NCBI GenBank assembly: GCA_004009845.1
Contig: RMBW01000056.1
Location: 124,001 to 188,000, forward strand
DNA length: 64,000 nucleotides
From: Davidsoniella eucalypti
Lineage: Eukaryota; Ascomycota; Sordariomycetes; Microascales; Ceratocystidaceae
Reading direction: 5' to 3'
Both the position numbers and the translations under genes were made by a program. The notes below the pieces were generated by a model. It was not told where the DNA came from. It made no database searches and worked only from the letters and a program-made list of their open reading frames with translations. Below, in pieces: positions 23,001-35,589 of this stretch (the stretch's first letter is position 1; the number at the start of each line of letters is the position of its first letter).

Positions 23001-26000
23001 CTTCTGAATTTGGATAGAAGCGAGTATAGGGATGCAATATCAGGGATGCTGACTTGCAAACAGAGAAAAGATGACGAAGGCACACCGACTTGTCAACAGG
23101 CTGAAGCTATTCCGGAAATATCAAAATAGGCTACAATAAAGGCCTGGGGTTATTGGTGTGCTCAAAATCTGGATGCAAAATAAAATAGCGTGTAGGATTC
23201 TGGGTTGGCCTCTCCAAGCGGCTAGCCTGCCATCTTGATGCTACTATATCTTTTTTTTTCGTGCATATTCTAGGCTGCTGCAAGTTTACCGTCTGATCAA
23301 ACAAGGAAAGGGAACTTCAACGTGCTGCTCACATGCTGTTGGTTGACGATTCCTTTAGAGACCTTATTTTTGCTTGGCTTGCTATGTTTTTCTTCCCCTC
23401 TGTGGTTTCTGAGTGAAGAATATGTTCATCTTTTGGCCCTGGAACACGTATGATGTTGGGTACGCAAATAGATTGAGGCAATATATCTGTACATACATAT
23501 GTACGTACCGAATTTGCACAAAGAGCTCATGTATTAGTTTTAGTATTGTATGCATAATGGCCGCCTCACCATGTATTAAGCTTATAAAAGAGGTTGTGTG
23601 TTGTATCAGCATGTGAGCCTGTGCATCCTGACAAATTTCTTGCCTAGGTGCAATATCTACTTATTTTCTACGTTATCTAGGTTAGTGGTGTATTTTACAT
23701 GTTATCTGTATTACGCACAGAATGTATGTGAGAAGGCTAAACGTTACAGGCTCAGAAAAGAAGGTCTGACCTTGGCCTGATCTAACCGGCCGACTTGGCG
23801 TAAGAAAAGAAAAGAAAAAAACCTCGTGGGAGTTAATCCACCAATATTCGTCAACGTTCGTCGTTCTCTTACTTTTCAAACAATAGCTTGCTTACTTGGT
23901 TCCAAAAGCCAATGAACGAACGAACTTACCAACCCCCTCCTCCCCCTCTTCTAGGCTCATGGCTTGGGATTTTCTGTCTAGGATACGATATTTGGGGAGG
24001 GAACAACTTATCTGTTCTCCAATGTGACCCCGAAAACAGCCCATATGCGTGACCAAATCTAGCACGTATCTGATCACAGCATCTCGGATTGAATACACTG
24101 ACTGCTGTGTTGATAGCCTTTTGATATCCTGATTCCACCTCAATAATAAATACTGCTTCACGTGTCATGAAAACACTCTTATCGCTATAGCTTGTAACTT
24201 CCATAGGATTGTTACCAACAGCAGTACTACCACTTCTAACGACATTATCTGTATGACTAGTCACGATCTGGAACGTCATTCCATCTGCCCTACTACTAGT
24301 AGTACTTGCTCCTTTCAACCTGTGCATTTGACTTATGCCTGCCGTCTTGTGTCTTCCCCAACTTAGCAGCGGTATATAACATGTAAGGGACGCGCCTATG
24401 AAAGCATTAGCATAGCATCCCGCGCGGGGCAGAGACACTTCGCTGTGCATACACCTGGGCTAGCTATTACAACGCTGTCCATGGGCGAGTCAAGATCAGA
24501 AAAGTGCGGCTGTCGCTTGCTGTATTCGTCCATGCCCTGCTCTCATCACGAGATAGATCTGGGGAGGCTCATTTTCATAGCTCATTGTACATATACACTT
24601 GCGTCTTTTGCCTTGAGATTCCGCTATCTTGAAATGTCTCTTAAGTAGCCTTGTCATGGGCGTTTAACGCGGCCATTGTTTTCTCAAATATTAAGCTTGA
24701 AGTTGCAGTAGCGATATCTCGCTTTCTGTTGTCTTTCTTTTCTCAATACTTGACGTCTAAGTTCTTAGTAAAGCTTAGCTCCGCATTGAAAGGATGGTTA
24801 GCTACGTTGGTTACAAAGGAAGAAGAGGGGAACTGGCAAGTAGGATTTTACAGCGTTTGGTGTACTATCAGGCTGTTGTTTTCCTTTCTCTAACGGGGTT
24901 CTTTTGCAAGGAAACAAACGACGCCAACATGCATTGCAACAGTGAAATCGGCTGCTGGTAAATTGAAGAGCATGTTTTTACTTATAATTACAACTATATT
25001 ATGAGATGATCCGATGTACCGGAGCGGGCCCTTTGCTGCTTCAGGTGTATGCAAGTATGATTGTATGTCTGTACTATGGGAACAGACCATATTATGGGTG
25101 GGCTATATGCGCCATGTCTGCATACACATATAATGAGTGGCTTGGCTAGGTCTGGCCTGTGTGTTCACCATGCAAGAATCTGAAGATTTACATGAAATGA
25201 TGTATTGGACACGGTAAGCGTATATGTACATATATACAGGCACATCAGCTCGTCATGGTTGGACGAATATTAGTCAAGGCTGCTTCTCTCTCACTATATC
25301 TTCTCATCTATGATGAAATATAAGACCACTAATATGAGCTTGTGGGACGGGACTTATGGTCGTTATTTTGAGTTGAAACGACCCCCTTCTCTAAGAATTA
25401 AGAATACATATGTACAACTTAGGCGTGGAAAGAAACTCCTTGCAGAAGGAACAGGACACGCGATCAAGCGTCGATTAGGCAGTAAGAATATCGCATTGCC
25501 ACTAGCTAAAACCTTCTATACAAGGCGTTTCGAACTAAGAATGGGAAAGAGGGGATGCGAGACATGCATGGTCACGGATGACCTTTGATAACTCAACGGA
25601 TATCTCCATGGTGTCATAGTCTAGTGATCAACATACAGATACAGATTATAGATTCGACAAATTCATCCTGCCCTAGCTCCTACTATGATCAAGCGGCTTT
25701 TTGCATGTGAGAATTAAATCATAATATCTCCCTGTCAGGTTCTGTAATGCAAAGAAAATAGCCGCCAAACAAAAGACTATGGCTGAAAGGTAAACTATAC
25801 GTGAAAATTGGTTGAATCGTATCTACACCTACGCATATGCCTCGTTTGTCTAGTAGACACACAATAACTGCATTGTCAACCACATAGGAGGCCTTACTAT
25901 ACAACTGTATAGTTTGATATATAATATTTGTTCCACTTAACCACTGACTTAGAATGGATTATAAAACATCGACGTAGAGCAACATGATTTAAGACACATT

Positions 26001-27113
26001 CAAACACTTATAGATGAGATGAAGTGGTTTCTTTGTGTTCTAACACTCTGAGCAGTGAAGAAAGACATGGATTCTACTGAGCATACAAGCAGAATATATC
26101 TTGAAAAAGAAAGGAAATAATGATAAAAACTATAGTTAAACAAACAAAGAATTCTAGTTCTAGTGACCCGAATCACATCACATCACATCACATGGGTCTT
26201 GACTATATTTGATGGTTCGTATTTGGCAGATGGCAGATCGGAACTAAACTTAACACAAACGATATAATTATATAGTCACATACAGAAAGAATATGAGAAA
26301 TTAAAAAAGAAAACAGCAAAACATCCAGTAGCGTAGTTTTGAGATAAGATTTTCAAAAGTGCAGTTCAAGAGAAGAGAAGATACGAGAAAAACAAACACC
26401 TTTAAAGCAGTGTAACACAATCATAAGACGTATCACATTGCAGATTCCACCATTTCCACTATGAGAACCTGCTCTCGATATCCGAAAACCAAAAGAGGCT
26501 TGACTTCGTTTTACGTATCAATTGGTGTTTACTTTCTGCCATTTCCAGTATAAAGATATTTTCCTGACGGAGGTAATTAGCTGATGTCAGCTTCTGAACA
26601 ACTCCCGTGCAGCCAGCTATTTCAAGTCTTACAACGTATATTTAGAGCCTGGAATTACAGGAAGTTCTCTACTCAGTGCTGCTGACGGGGAACCTGAGTT
26701 GGGTCACATTCAAGCAGCCTGCGCTGGAAATGGTGACTTTTACGTATCGTGACCGCTGAAGACACGACCATTTAAAAAGGCGTGAGGTTTGACCAGCCAA
26801 GAGAACAGAGACACTGGCAGGTGTCTCAAGTACCGCTTAGACTATGAAGTATCACCTGCAACATCAGCGTCAGAGTTTAGAGTTCGGTACTTGGGAGAAG
26901 ACAAAAAGTAAGATCAGAGGGATGGCTCCTGGTGTCATATTCAGGATGTCGTGATGCTTTGATTTGATTATATTTCACTTCACGTCACGTCTACCTAAAT
27001 CACTAAGACCATACGACGCCGGATTGGATACCGGACAGATATTTAAAGTCTTCCATGGTGGTAACACAGTACTTAAGGTTACCTCCGGGCCGGCGTTTAT
27101 ATGAAGAACATCA
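17059..27113. other. 10-kb gene desert
   Basis: No supported protein gene. The first kilobase is the purine/pyrimidine-biased promoter of the FHA-RING gene (GA-rich on the plus strand around 17060-18130). Beyond about 18.2 kb the DNA is AT-rich with frequent stops in all frames. Small inverted repeats occur, for example AGAATGAC/GTCATTCT at 22217-22239 and the palindrome AACCCTAGGGTT near 21642. The longest frame, 174 codons at 23926-24450 minus, has no recognisable domain and is near the length expected by chance. Confidence 0.5.
26173..26193. repeat. (TCACA)4 microsatellite
   Basis: Four perfect TCACA units about 0.9 kb before the tRNA gene. Confidence 0.9.
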
Positions 27114-27185
27114 TCCGATATGGTCTAGGGGCTAGGATATCTCGCTCTCACCGAGAAGGCCGGGGTTCGATTCCCCGTATCGGAG
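27114..27185 (+). tRNA. tRNA-Glu (anticodon CUC)
   Basis: A 72-nt cloverleaf can be folded by eye. The acceptor stem TCCGATA pairs with TATCGGA and is followed by discriminator G. The anticodon stem TCTCG/CGAGA closes loop CTCTCAC with anticodon CTC at 27147-27149. The T arm carries the B box GGTTCGATTCC (27164-27174). There is no intron and CCA is not encoded, as expected for a eukaryotic nuclear tRNA. A T-rich Pol III terminator follows at 27211-27224. Confidence 0.96.
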
Positions 27186-27415
27186 ACACACGGCTGACGC
27201 CAACCTTCCCTTTTGTCTTTTTTTCGTGTCGTATCATAGTAAAAGGGACAAGCTATTGCATTTTTATGGCAAGATAGTCAGTTAGTTCAAGCACGAGCTT
27301 GAATACTATAGATAACATAAACGTTTAATGATATTAAAGATATTGTATTTCTCGATATATACATAGATCAACCCCTCCCAATTAACGATATATTCATCTA
27401 TATACTCATTCCTCT
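27186..27415. other. tRNA trailer and 3' region of the pectinesterase gene
   Basis: Starts with the tRNA trailer and its terminator, then AT-rich sequence that must contain the 3' UTR of the minus-strand pectinesterase. No further feature is seen. Confidence 0.5.
27211..27224 (+). terminator. RNA polymerase III terminator of tRNA-Glu
   Basis: TTTTGTCTTTTTTT lies about 25 nt after the mature tRNA end. A run of four or more T on the coding strand is the normal Pol III stop signal. Confidence 0.7.
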
Positions 27416-30400
27416 CTAGGCGCAAGTCGGAGCGTTTTTAGCAGTCTTGGTAGCCCAAGAAGTTGTAGTGCTCTTGGAAGTAACAGTCCTGGTCTTGGTA
27501 ACAGTGCTTTGGATAGTCACAATCGAGCTGGGTTCTAGACTAACCGTGGTTGTCTTGGCTGACACCTTGGTAGTGACTAATGGTGTAACCGTGGTCTTGA
27601 TAGTGTTTGTCTCAGTGACGGTCTTAGTAGATGTGATGGCAGGGACACTGACTGTCGAAACGACGGTAGTAGTGTATACGCTGGTCACAGCAGGGCTGAC
27701 GACAGTGCTGGTAGTAACGGCAGTGGTGGTTTCTAGGGCAGTAACAATGGCGGTAGAAGTAGCAGCGGCAAGAGTAGTGACCTTTCCTGTGGACTTCGTG
27801 GTGGTCGAAGATAGAGTAACATCAGCGCCCGATACAGTGACGGTCGAAGTTTTGGTGATGATAGAAGTCACCGAAGTAGTGGTCTTGGAAGCCTTCAGCG
27901 TGGTTATCTTAGTGCTGGTCACGGCAATCGAAGTAGTGATAGTGCTAGCCTTGGCAGTGCTGGTAGCGGTGATGGTGGCGGTAATAGTTCCAGTAGCCGT
28001 AACATAGACCGTAGTGGTACTGGAAGGAGTGTCGGCACGCTCAATAACAGCAAAGGCATCCTCATCGAATGATCGACGAGCTAGTGTAGGCACACAGGAT
28101 AGAGTAGTAGTCGACTTGACTGTCTTGATGCTAGTCTTCGTCACAGTAGCGGAGACAGTGTTGGCCTTGAGCGATGTTGTAGTGACATCAGTGCTGCCAA
28201 CGGTCTTGTAGACAGTGCTGGTAGTGCTGATAGTAGCAGCCTTGGCGGTCGAAGTAGTGTACACAGTAGGATAGACCGTGACGCTGGTAGTTTTGGCCTT
28301 TGCAGAGGTAGTGACCACAGAAGAGACGGTAGCTGTTGTCTTGATAGTTGAAGCCTTGGCGGTGGTAACCGAGGTGGCAGTGACTGTAGTAGTGCTCTTG
28401 AGAATGAAAGTCACCGTCTTGGACGAAGGTGTAACAGTAGACGCAAGGTCGGAGGTCACTGTCTGCACAACAACAGTGGTCTTTCCAGCGATGCTAGACG
28501 TGAAAACTTCGGCCACTGTCGTCTTTTCCACATCAGTGACAGTAGTCGATGGCAGGGCCGAGATGGTGCTGACAACAGATACAGTAGAGGTCACAGTGAC
28601 TTGTGATGTCTGAGAAGCCGGCATAGTTACAACAGAAGATTTAGTAGCAGTGACAGTAGCCGAGACAGTCACGGTGACAGTGACAATTTCCTGGACAGTG
28701 CCATTTCCAGCAGTGAATGGCGTCGCGGTTAGCAACGACGAATCCAACCATGACACATCACCAAAGAAGGTAGCCAGCTCAAACTGTGCTACAGTCTCGT
28801 CCGTCAGCTGCGAGGCAAAAGAAACTCTCTTGGCTGTCGAGGCTCCAGGGCCAGTGTTAGCATACTCGCCAAAGATAACACCATCAGTCTGCGGGCTGCT
28901 CTTAGACCACTGTTCCCAGCCAGCAGCTTCCACGCAGGTATCCAGGTAGGTCTCAACGTAAGCTACGCGGCTGTAGTTGTTCCACGGGCGGCCTAGCGAG
29001 ATCTGCGAGTAGCCCGAAGCGCTGTTAGCAGGCGTTACGGTGCACTGGTCAAAGACAAAGCCGGCAGCTGTGGTGTTCGTCGTCCGCTTGTTAGCTGTGA
29101 TGGAGATGTCATCACTGGCCGGGGCAATAGTGGTGTTGAGGAAGTAGCCACGACCCGAGCCCCAGATCATGTCAATGGTGCCCTCAATGTACGAATTGGC
29201 AGCAAAGAAGTTACCATTTATTAGTAGGGCATCTTGGAAGCCAGTGACGGCACACTGGTAAAGCGAAGCATACTTGCTGCTGCGAACGGCAAAGCCCAGC
29301 GAGGCATAGCTAGTAGAGGCAAGGGCGTTAGTATAGTGTTTTGTTATCTTATCAAGGTTTTTATATCTTGGTGCTTAGTTCTTACTCATTTTGCGTGCCA
29401 TAGGTGTTGGCAAAGTTGATGTTAATGGCTTTGAAGTAGTTGCCCGTAGCATACACAGTAGCGCCATCCGAGTTAGACTGGTCAGCCTGTGTATCGATAC
29501 CGTGATCAAAGGTGATCGTCACTGTGTTAGAGGTATAGTCTTTGGAGCGCTCAGTGTAGCCCATGAAGATAGTCGTGCCACTCTTGTTGAGCACCAGCTG
29601 CTCATAGTATTCACCAGGGTAGATGAAGACAGTAGCGTTAGTCTTAGAGCTAGTAGGCAGCACGTCCAGAGCAGCCTGGATGGAGCTATAGGTGGCCACG
29701 TTCTCGATGGGCGTCTTGGACACGATGTAGGCACCAGCAGGAGGCGTCGTGCCGTCATATACAGTGGCATTGGCAACTACAACAGCAGCAGTAGCCTGCT
29801 GTGGAGTCGCGATAGAGTCCCAGCGAGTCAGATCAATCCAGCTCGTCGAGTCTAGCACACTGGAAATAGGGTACGAGTCGGCCGTGAGAAGCGTGGCGTA
29901 GCCGAAAGCTTCACGGGCTGCCTTGTTGTTCTCCCAGTTGCCAGTGCCAGTGTTGTTGAACTCGGCAAAGGTAACGTGATCCAGACGGGCATCTGTAGTG
30001 CTCCACTGCTTCCAGCCGGCAGGGTGCACAATCTCAGTCAAGAGTGAGTTCTTGATGACGACACGGGCATAACTGTTGTAAGGTCTGCCGAGATACACTG
30101 ATTGTGAGAGATCAGCAACGGAAAAGCCCTCATCAATAGCGGCAGTAAACAGGCACTGGTCAAAGACGTAAGCGCCAATAGCCGCGTCCGAGGCACGGTT
30201 GTGTGCCGTGATACAGCTCTTAGCGCGCTTAGCGGCTATCGTGCAGCCCTTGAAGTATGTGGCGGAGTAGCCCCAGATAAAGTCAATGGCACCGCTGATA
30301 TAGCTAGACTCAAAGTACATGTTACCGGCTGTGGCGCCAGTGAGCATGGTATCCTGCCAGCCGATCATAGAGCAACCGTACACGCTGATGTGGTTACCGT

Positions 30401-33400
30401 ATAACGACGTTGCCAGGGTGACATAGCTACTCTGCGCACCGTCGAGGTTCTCCGAGTTGACAATGTCGATGTTGTAAAACGCAATGTTGGTGCTACCTGT
30501 GGCTACTGTGGCAGTCTCGGCGTTGCTGTGGCCAGTTGGAAGGGGAGAGACCGACAGACCACGGCCGTTGGTGATGGTCACCGTGTTGGCCGAGTAGTTG
30601 GCACCCGGGGCATCCGCAGTATAACCGATTAACATGACAGGGCCGCTACGCTTGATCGAGGGCACCTGCTCACTGTAAGTTCCGGGGTAGATGAAGACAC
30701 ACTGCGCCGAGGTATCGTCCGGCAGAGAAGCCAGGGCAGCGGTCACGTTAGTGAACGAGCCATTGACAGAGCCGTCGGCAGACACAAGAACTGCACCGGC
30801 AGGAGGAACTGTACCACTAGTTGGCACAGCCCAGGTGAACGTAGCCGAGGTTGTAGTTTCCGTAGCAGTTGTTGTCGTGTTAACTTCTAGCGGGTAGCTC
30901 GGGGTATAAGCATAGGCCGTAGCGTCCATCCACGATGTGACATCGCTACCCAGCCAGGTATCAATGTCATAGGCAGCTGCCTGTGTCTCGGTCAGGTTGG
31001 TGGCAAAGGTAGCGCGGGCCGTCGAAGCAGTCCAGGCACCGGGGCCAGAGTTGTTGAACTCACCAAACACGACGTTGTCGGTCTGTGGCGCCGAAGTAGA
31101 CCAGATTTTCCAGCCAGCAGCGTTAATGTGCTTGTCCAGGTACGAATTGCGGAACACCGAGATGGCGTAGCTACTCCAGGGGCGACCGAGATACGTCAGG
31201 CCCATGGATGATCCGTACGATGAAGTGTAGGTCACATAGCAGCGATCAAAGACGTAGCCACCGGCCCACGAGGCACTAGGGCGGTTTTGCGCCGTGATGC
31301 AACCGCTGTTTGCAGTGTTAGAGGCAATGTAGCACTGGTGGAAGAAGGCCTTAGAGTAGCCCCAGATAAAGTCAACAGAGCCTTCGATGTAGCAGTTACT
31401 GAACAACTGCGTGCCTTGGTTAGCCAGGAGCGTGTCCTGGTATCCGATGAAGGAGCAGCCATACGCCGCCATCTGCTTGCCATAGAAGTCGGCTGCCAGG
31501 GCTGCCGTGTTGGTAGTCTGCGGGTACAAGTTCTCGAAGTTGATGTTGTACAACGCAATACCGGCTGTATCTGTCTTGCGGGCCGAGATCACAGGAGTTT
31601 GTTCATCTTGACCAAGGCTGGTAAGCCGACCCGACGAAAACTGGATAGTCACCAAGTTCTGAGTGAAATCGTTGGCAAACGTCGTCTCACCACGCAGAGT
31701 TACCTTGCCGGTGCGGTTGATGGATAGCTGTTCTGTGTATGTACCCGCTAAGATGTAGATAGTATAAGCAGCACCGTCAGCTGGCAAAGAATTGATGGCA
31801 GATTGTACGGAAGCATACTGGCCAGTAGCAGTAGCTGAAGGAGCCACGGTATAGGTGGCCGAGGCGGAGGTAGAGGTTGTGGCAGTAGCAATTGCAGTGG
31901 CCGAAGCAGCTGTGGAGGACGAGATAGCAGTAGCAGCGATAGCCTGAGCGGAGTCGGAGGCAGAGATAGCAGCGATAATATGGTCATCGATCCAGGTGAT
32001 ATCTGTCGAGGCAACAGACGGCGTAACGCCAGCAAAGAAGTTCTCCAGAGCATAGCTATACAGTAGAGTTGCATCAGTGGTGTAGTTAACATAAGCCGCG
32101 CGAGTCGCCGCATTCGCCTTGTAGGCTCCAGCACCTATGGTTCCAAACTCGGTGAAGAAGTTACCGCCTGTCTGTGTCTTAGAGTCTACATGAACACCCG
32201 AAGCAGCAATGAAGCTGTCCATGCTCGTGTTGCGCCACAGGCCAACGGCACCACCAGCAGAGTTGGCTGCTAGCAGGAACACATTGGTATTAGACGATCC
32301 GCTCTTCTGGGAAATACTGCAAGAGTCGAAGACAACAGTTGAGTTGTACAAAGTCGTTCCGACAGTAGCTCCCTGGTTGTACACGATGTTTGCACTAGAT
32401 GCCGTCGGCACAACGGTGGTGCGGAAGAGATACACTGATGGGTACGCGTAGATCAATTTGTCAGAGCCCTCAATGTACGAGTCGGCAATGATGGCCGCAG
32501 CATAATTTCCTGTCACGCAGCTAGCACCTGCGCAAATAAAAGAACAACCATAGAAGGCGTTCTTACCGCCACGAAGATACACAACACCAGTCTTGGAGCT
32601 GCTATCAGTGCTAGCAAAGTTGATGTTACGCCAGGTTAAAGCATTGGGGGCCTTGTTGTAGGTGACCGCGAGGCTGGCTTGGCTAATCACAACGCTGTTT
32701 CCAGCATATGATGTTGCTGAAGGTCCAACAACGGTCACGGTAGCAGTGGCGGCGATAGTCACAGCTTCGGAGTAGGTTCCAGCCAGCACGGAGACAGTCG
32801 GGATAGCCGAAGCCTGGGCAAAGGCAATTGCATCGTTGATAGCTGTAAATCTGGCCGAGCCATCAAGGGCAACAGTGACGGCAGTTGGAGATGTAGAAGT
32901 TGAAGTAGTCAACAAAGACGACGATGTGGTTGATGTTGCCGAAGCAATGGTACTAGAAACCGTAGAAGTGGTTGATTCTGTGACGTTGGCTGTGACGTAA
33001 AGTTAGGGTTAGTAAATGTTTACATTAGTTTTGTGCGACATTTGGTAGTGCAATTGCGTTTTGTGGCGTATCCTTACCTGGCAAAACAGCAGCAGCAGCA
33101 GAGGTGGAATTAGAAGGTAAAATATAAGAAGAAGAATAGCCCGTCACCATATAAGGAGCGGGAGCGGCTGAAGCATTGGCGGGTGATGCTGTAGGGTAAA
33201 GAACGGAAGAGTTATAGAGAGAGTTGTAAAGAGTGGCAGTCGAATTGACCGAAGAAGAGATGCTGGCAGAAGCCAAGGTAGAGATTGAGCTACCAGAAGA
33301 AACGAATGTAGTAGTAACCACACTGGAGACGGTGCTTGGGCTGTTAGAAAAGCTCAAGCTACCAGTTGCAGCAGTAGTGTAAAGATTGCCTGTGCTGAAG

Positions 33401-33651
33401 ACATTGCTGTTGCTGTTGCTGTTGCTGCTGTTGCCAGTGCTAGTGATGGTATTATTGGGGAAAATACCACCAGAAGACGAGGAGGGAAGGGAAGAAGCAA
33501 GGAGTGAAGGAGAAGACTTGGCCTTACATGCAGAAGCGCGCTTATGAAGCTTCACGGCATCGTTATCTCTGGCTTCAGTGAGCGATGGCGCAGCGTTAAC
33601 AAGCCCAGCTAGGCTCAGAGCCAGGGTTAGAGCAGCACGGGCGGAGACCAT
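27416..33651 (-). CDS. Giant secreted protein with four tandem pectinesterase (CE8) domains
   Basis: Three exons, 33078-33651, 29386-32989 and 27416-29309, give 2,023 residues. Intron 1 (GTAAGG to CACAG) and intron 2 (GTAAGA, TACTAAC, CTACTAG) keep frame. A signal peptide (residues 1-20, ending LVNA) and a Kex2-like KR at 37-38 precede a Ser/Thr linker. Four CE8 beta-helix domains follow. Domain 1 (about 228-530) lacks the active site: SCV replaces QDT, the second Asp is lost (SDKLIYAY) and LGRPW is absent. Domain 2 has Asp710, Asp731 and Arg794. Domain 3 has Asp1071, Asp1094 and Arg1160. Domain 4 has Asp1419 (QDA), Asp1439 and Arg1500. A Thr/Ser/Val-rich tail (about 1596-2023) with an internal RR ends TCA, without a GPI signal. 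The enzyme should remove methyl esters from homogalacturonan outside the cell. Usual fungal pectin methylesterases have a single domain of about 320-380 residues. Confidence 0.9.
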
Positions 33652-33680
33652 GATAGAATTGAGCAAGTAGAAGGAAGGCT

Positions 33681-33687
33681 CTTTATA
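33681..33687 (-). promoter_or_regulatory. TATA-like element upstream of the pectinesterase gene
   Basis: TATAAAG on the minus strand, 30 bp before the start codon. This is close for a TATA box, so either the leader is very short or the true element lies further upstream. Confidence 0.3.
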
Positions 33688-33745
33688 TTAGGAGAAAATA
33701 TATTGTATAAACAAATGTGAGGGGGTTGCCCGGTCGTGGGGCTAT

Positions 33746-33761
33746 AGAGAGAGAGAGAGAG
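33746..33761. repeat. (AG)8 microsatellite
   Basis: Perfect AG dinucleotide run about 100 bp upstream of the pectinesterase start codon, in its presumed promoter. Confidence 0.9.
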
Positions 33762-35006
33762 GAAGAAAGACACTGACAAGACCGTGGCTCTGCTCTGGCT
33801 CTACAGAAAGAAAGAGAACAAGAAGGAGACCGTGGTTTAGAGAGTGGCATCGCGGGGGGGGCTGATATACATATACGCTGTAGCACTGAGTCGATTTTGA
33901 ACATCCCATCGTCTATCTGAGCTGTATTGAATCTAGTCTATTGCCACTCTAGTTGCAATCTTTTTTACATGGTCCTTGAGATCGAAGCTATTCCTTGGTT
34001 CACCCCTCACTCATCAATTTTATCGAACGACTACAAGCATCATTCATGCCTAGCTGCTACGGCTCGTTGGTGGCTCCGATCAACACCAACGCTAACCAAC
34101 CTTCTAGATTTATAAAGGCCAAATGATATCAGGCTTGGAGGCTAGGCCGATGATACTGGGTTGGATATCAGTCCTAGTGTTCAATTCTAGAAATTGCCTC
34201 AAGGTTCAAGCTTTTGCTGTCCGCCACCATTGAGGTGAGGAAACAAGCCAAGCGCTTAGAAGACTGACAAGGTTTAAAAACTTAGCAAGCACGGACCTCA
34301 ACAACAAGTATCAATATCACCAACTTGCATCGGCGTCATACCAACTTAGTCTTCAATCCATGCATTGTCCATACTTTGGCTCTTTTTATTCTCCTTGATA
34401 GCCCAATGATGATTTAGACCGTTTAGGCTGATATCTTTCAAAGCTGGATAATCCAAGTTCAAAACTCTCCGCCGTGCTATTGGCTCAGTCTCTTCGCAGA
34501 ATGAAAAATCTCCGTGATGCTTCACCGTTAAACATAGGACTATCCAATATTCATCAGGCGAGGTGGGGCGACTACCTATCGTGGAAGTCGTGAATTGAGT
34601 AAATAAGGAATCAAGATAAGAGAGACAGTTCGTATATTACTACCAGTGGAGTGGTATAGCTTTCCGTCCCATGTGGTCAGGGTCTTTCTACCTGTCTCTA
34701 TATACATTGTATATGAACAGGTTCACTCAACACAATCATTTTAGCCTATGTAGCCACCTAAATTATATCTATCATAGATCATCCTAAGGGGGGGAACTCT
34801 AAGCCACGATAGTCTAGTCCTCTTAAACAATCGCTCGAAGGAAGATTCCGTTTCTGCAGGAGTTTCTGCTAGAAGAAGCTAATAGTGAACTATTCTAGCC
34901 CCTAATCTCTCTTATTACTACTAGATATGGCAATCAGTCATTGTTCCCATAGTCATGAAGAGTGATCGCCAGGAACCTAGATCGAATGCCACATGGCCAA
35001 AAAATC

Positions 35007-35022
35007 TTTCTTTCTTTCTTTC
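35007..35022. repeat. (TTTC)4 microsatellite
   Basis: Four perfect TTTC units in the intergenic region between pectinesterase and xylanase. Confidence 0.85.
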
Positions 35023-35589
35023 TCGCATATCACAGCCAGAGGGTTTTTATTCCTTTATCAACTCTTTTCCATTTCGAGATTGCCTCTTTTTCTTAGTGCC
35101 CTTTTTTCTCTCTTGATTAGGCTTTGTTCACAGCTTCTTCCCAAGACTATTGTCAACTTATCAAGGAGGTATCCCTGTGTATAAATTTCCCGACTGGTCT
35201 GGATTTAAACTGTGCTGGCAAGCCGGGCAACAAGTTTTGCCAACCGAACAGTAACTATGAAAGAAAAATGAGAAAGAGACAATATTGGATAGATCAGAGG
35301 CCTAGACGTGATATTTGATATGTACATATAGACAACAGAGATTTCTACGACACTTTTCTTCTCACTCAATCTTTGAGGTTATCCCAAACCTGATAAGTGG
35401 ACGGAAAAATCTTTAACCCTAATATATAAGTAATCAAACATTTTTGTTATTACAGACATTACGTTAATGTATTCAAAAGAAACCTTTTTTTTTTTAATAT
35501 GTATTGATTATTTCAAATGAAGTCATGTATTTGTATGCTAGATATACATTGTTAAGCTCTTCCTGCAGCTATTTCACCAACGAAAAGAT

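Larger units (their letters stand above)
33652..35589. other. Intergenic, no gene seen
   Basis: Holds the pectinesterase promoter and the 3' region of the xylanase. The (AG)8 run at 33746-33761 and the (TTTC)4 run at 35007-35022 are simple repeats. Short ORFs are not supported. Confidence 0.5.

Noticed and set aside
23926..24450. 174-codon minus-strand frame in the gene desert
   Set aside because: No signal peptide, domain or splice context. A rough estimate gives about one frame of this length by chance in 64 kb read in six frames.
27447..28613. Plus-strand frames of 65-186 codons rich in Val and Thr
   Set aside because: They are antisense shadows of the Thr/Ser/Val repeat tail of the pectinesterase; GTN/ACN-type codons give open frames on both strands.
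29391..31727. Plus-strand frames of up to 154 codons across the pectinesterase body
   Set aside because: Antisense shadows of a long, biased coding sequence; no protein features of their own.
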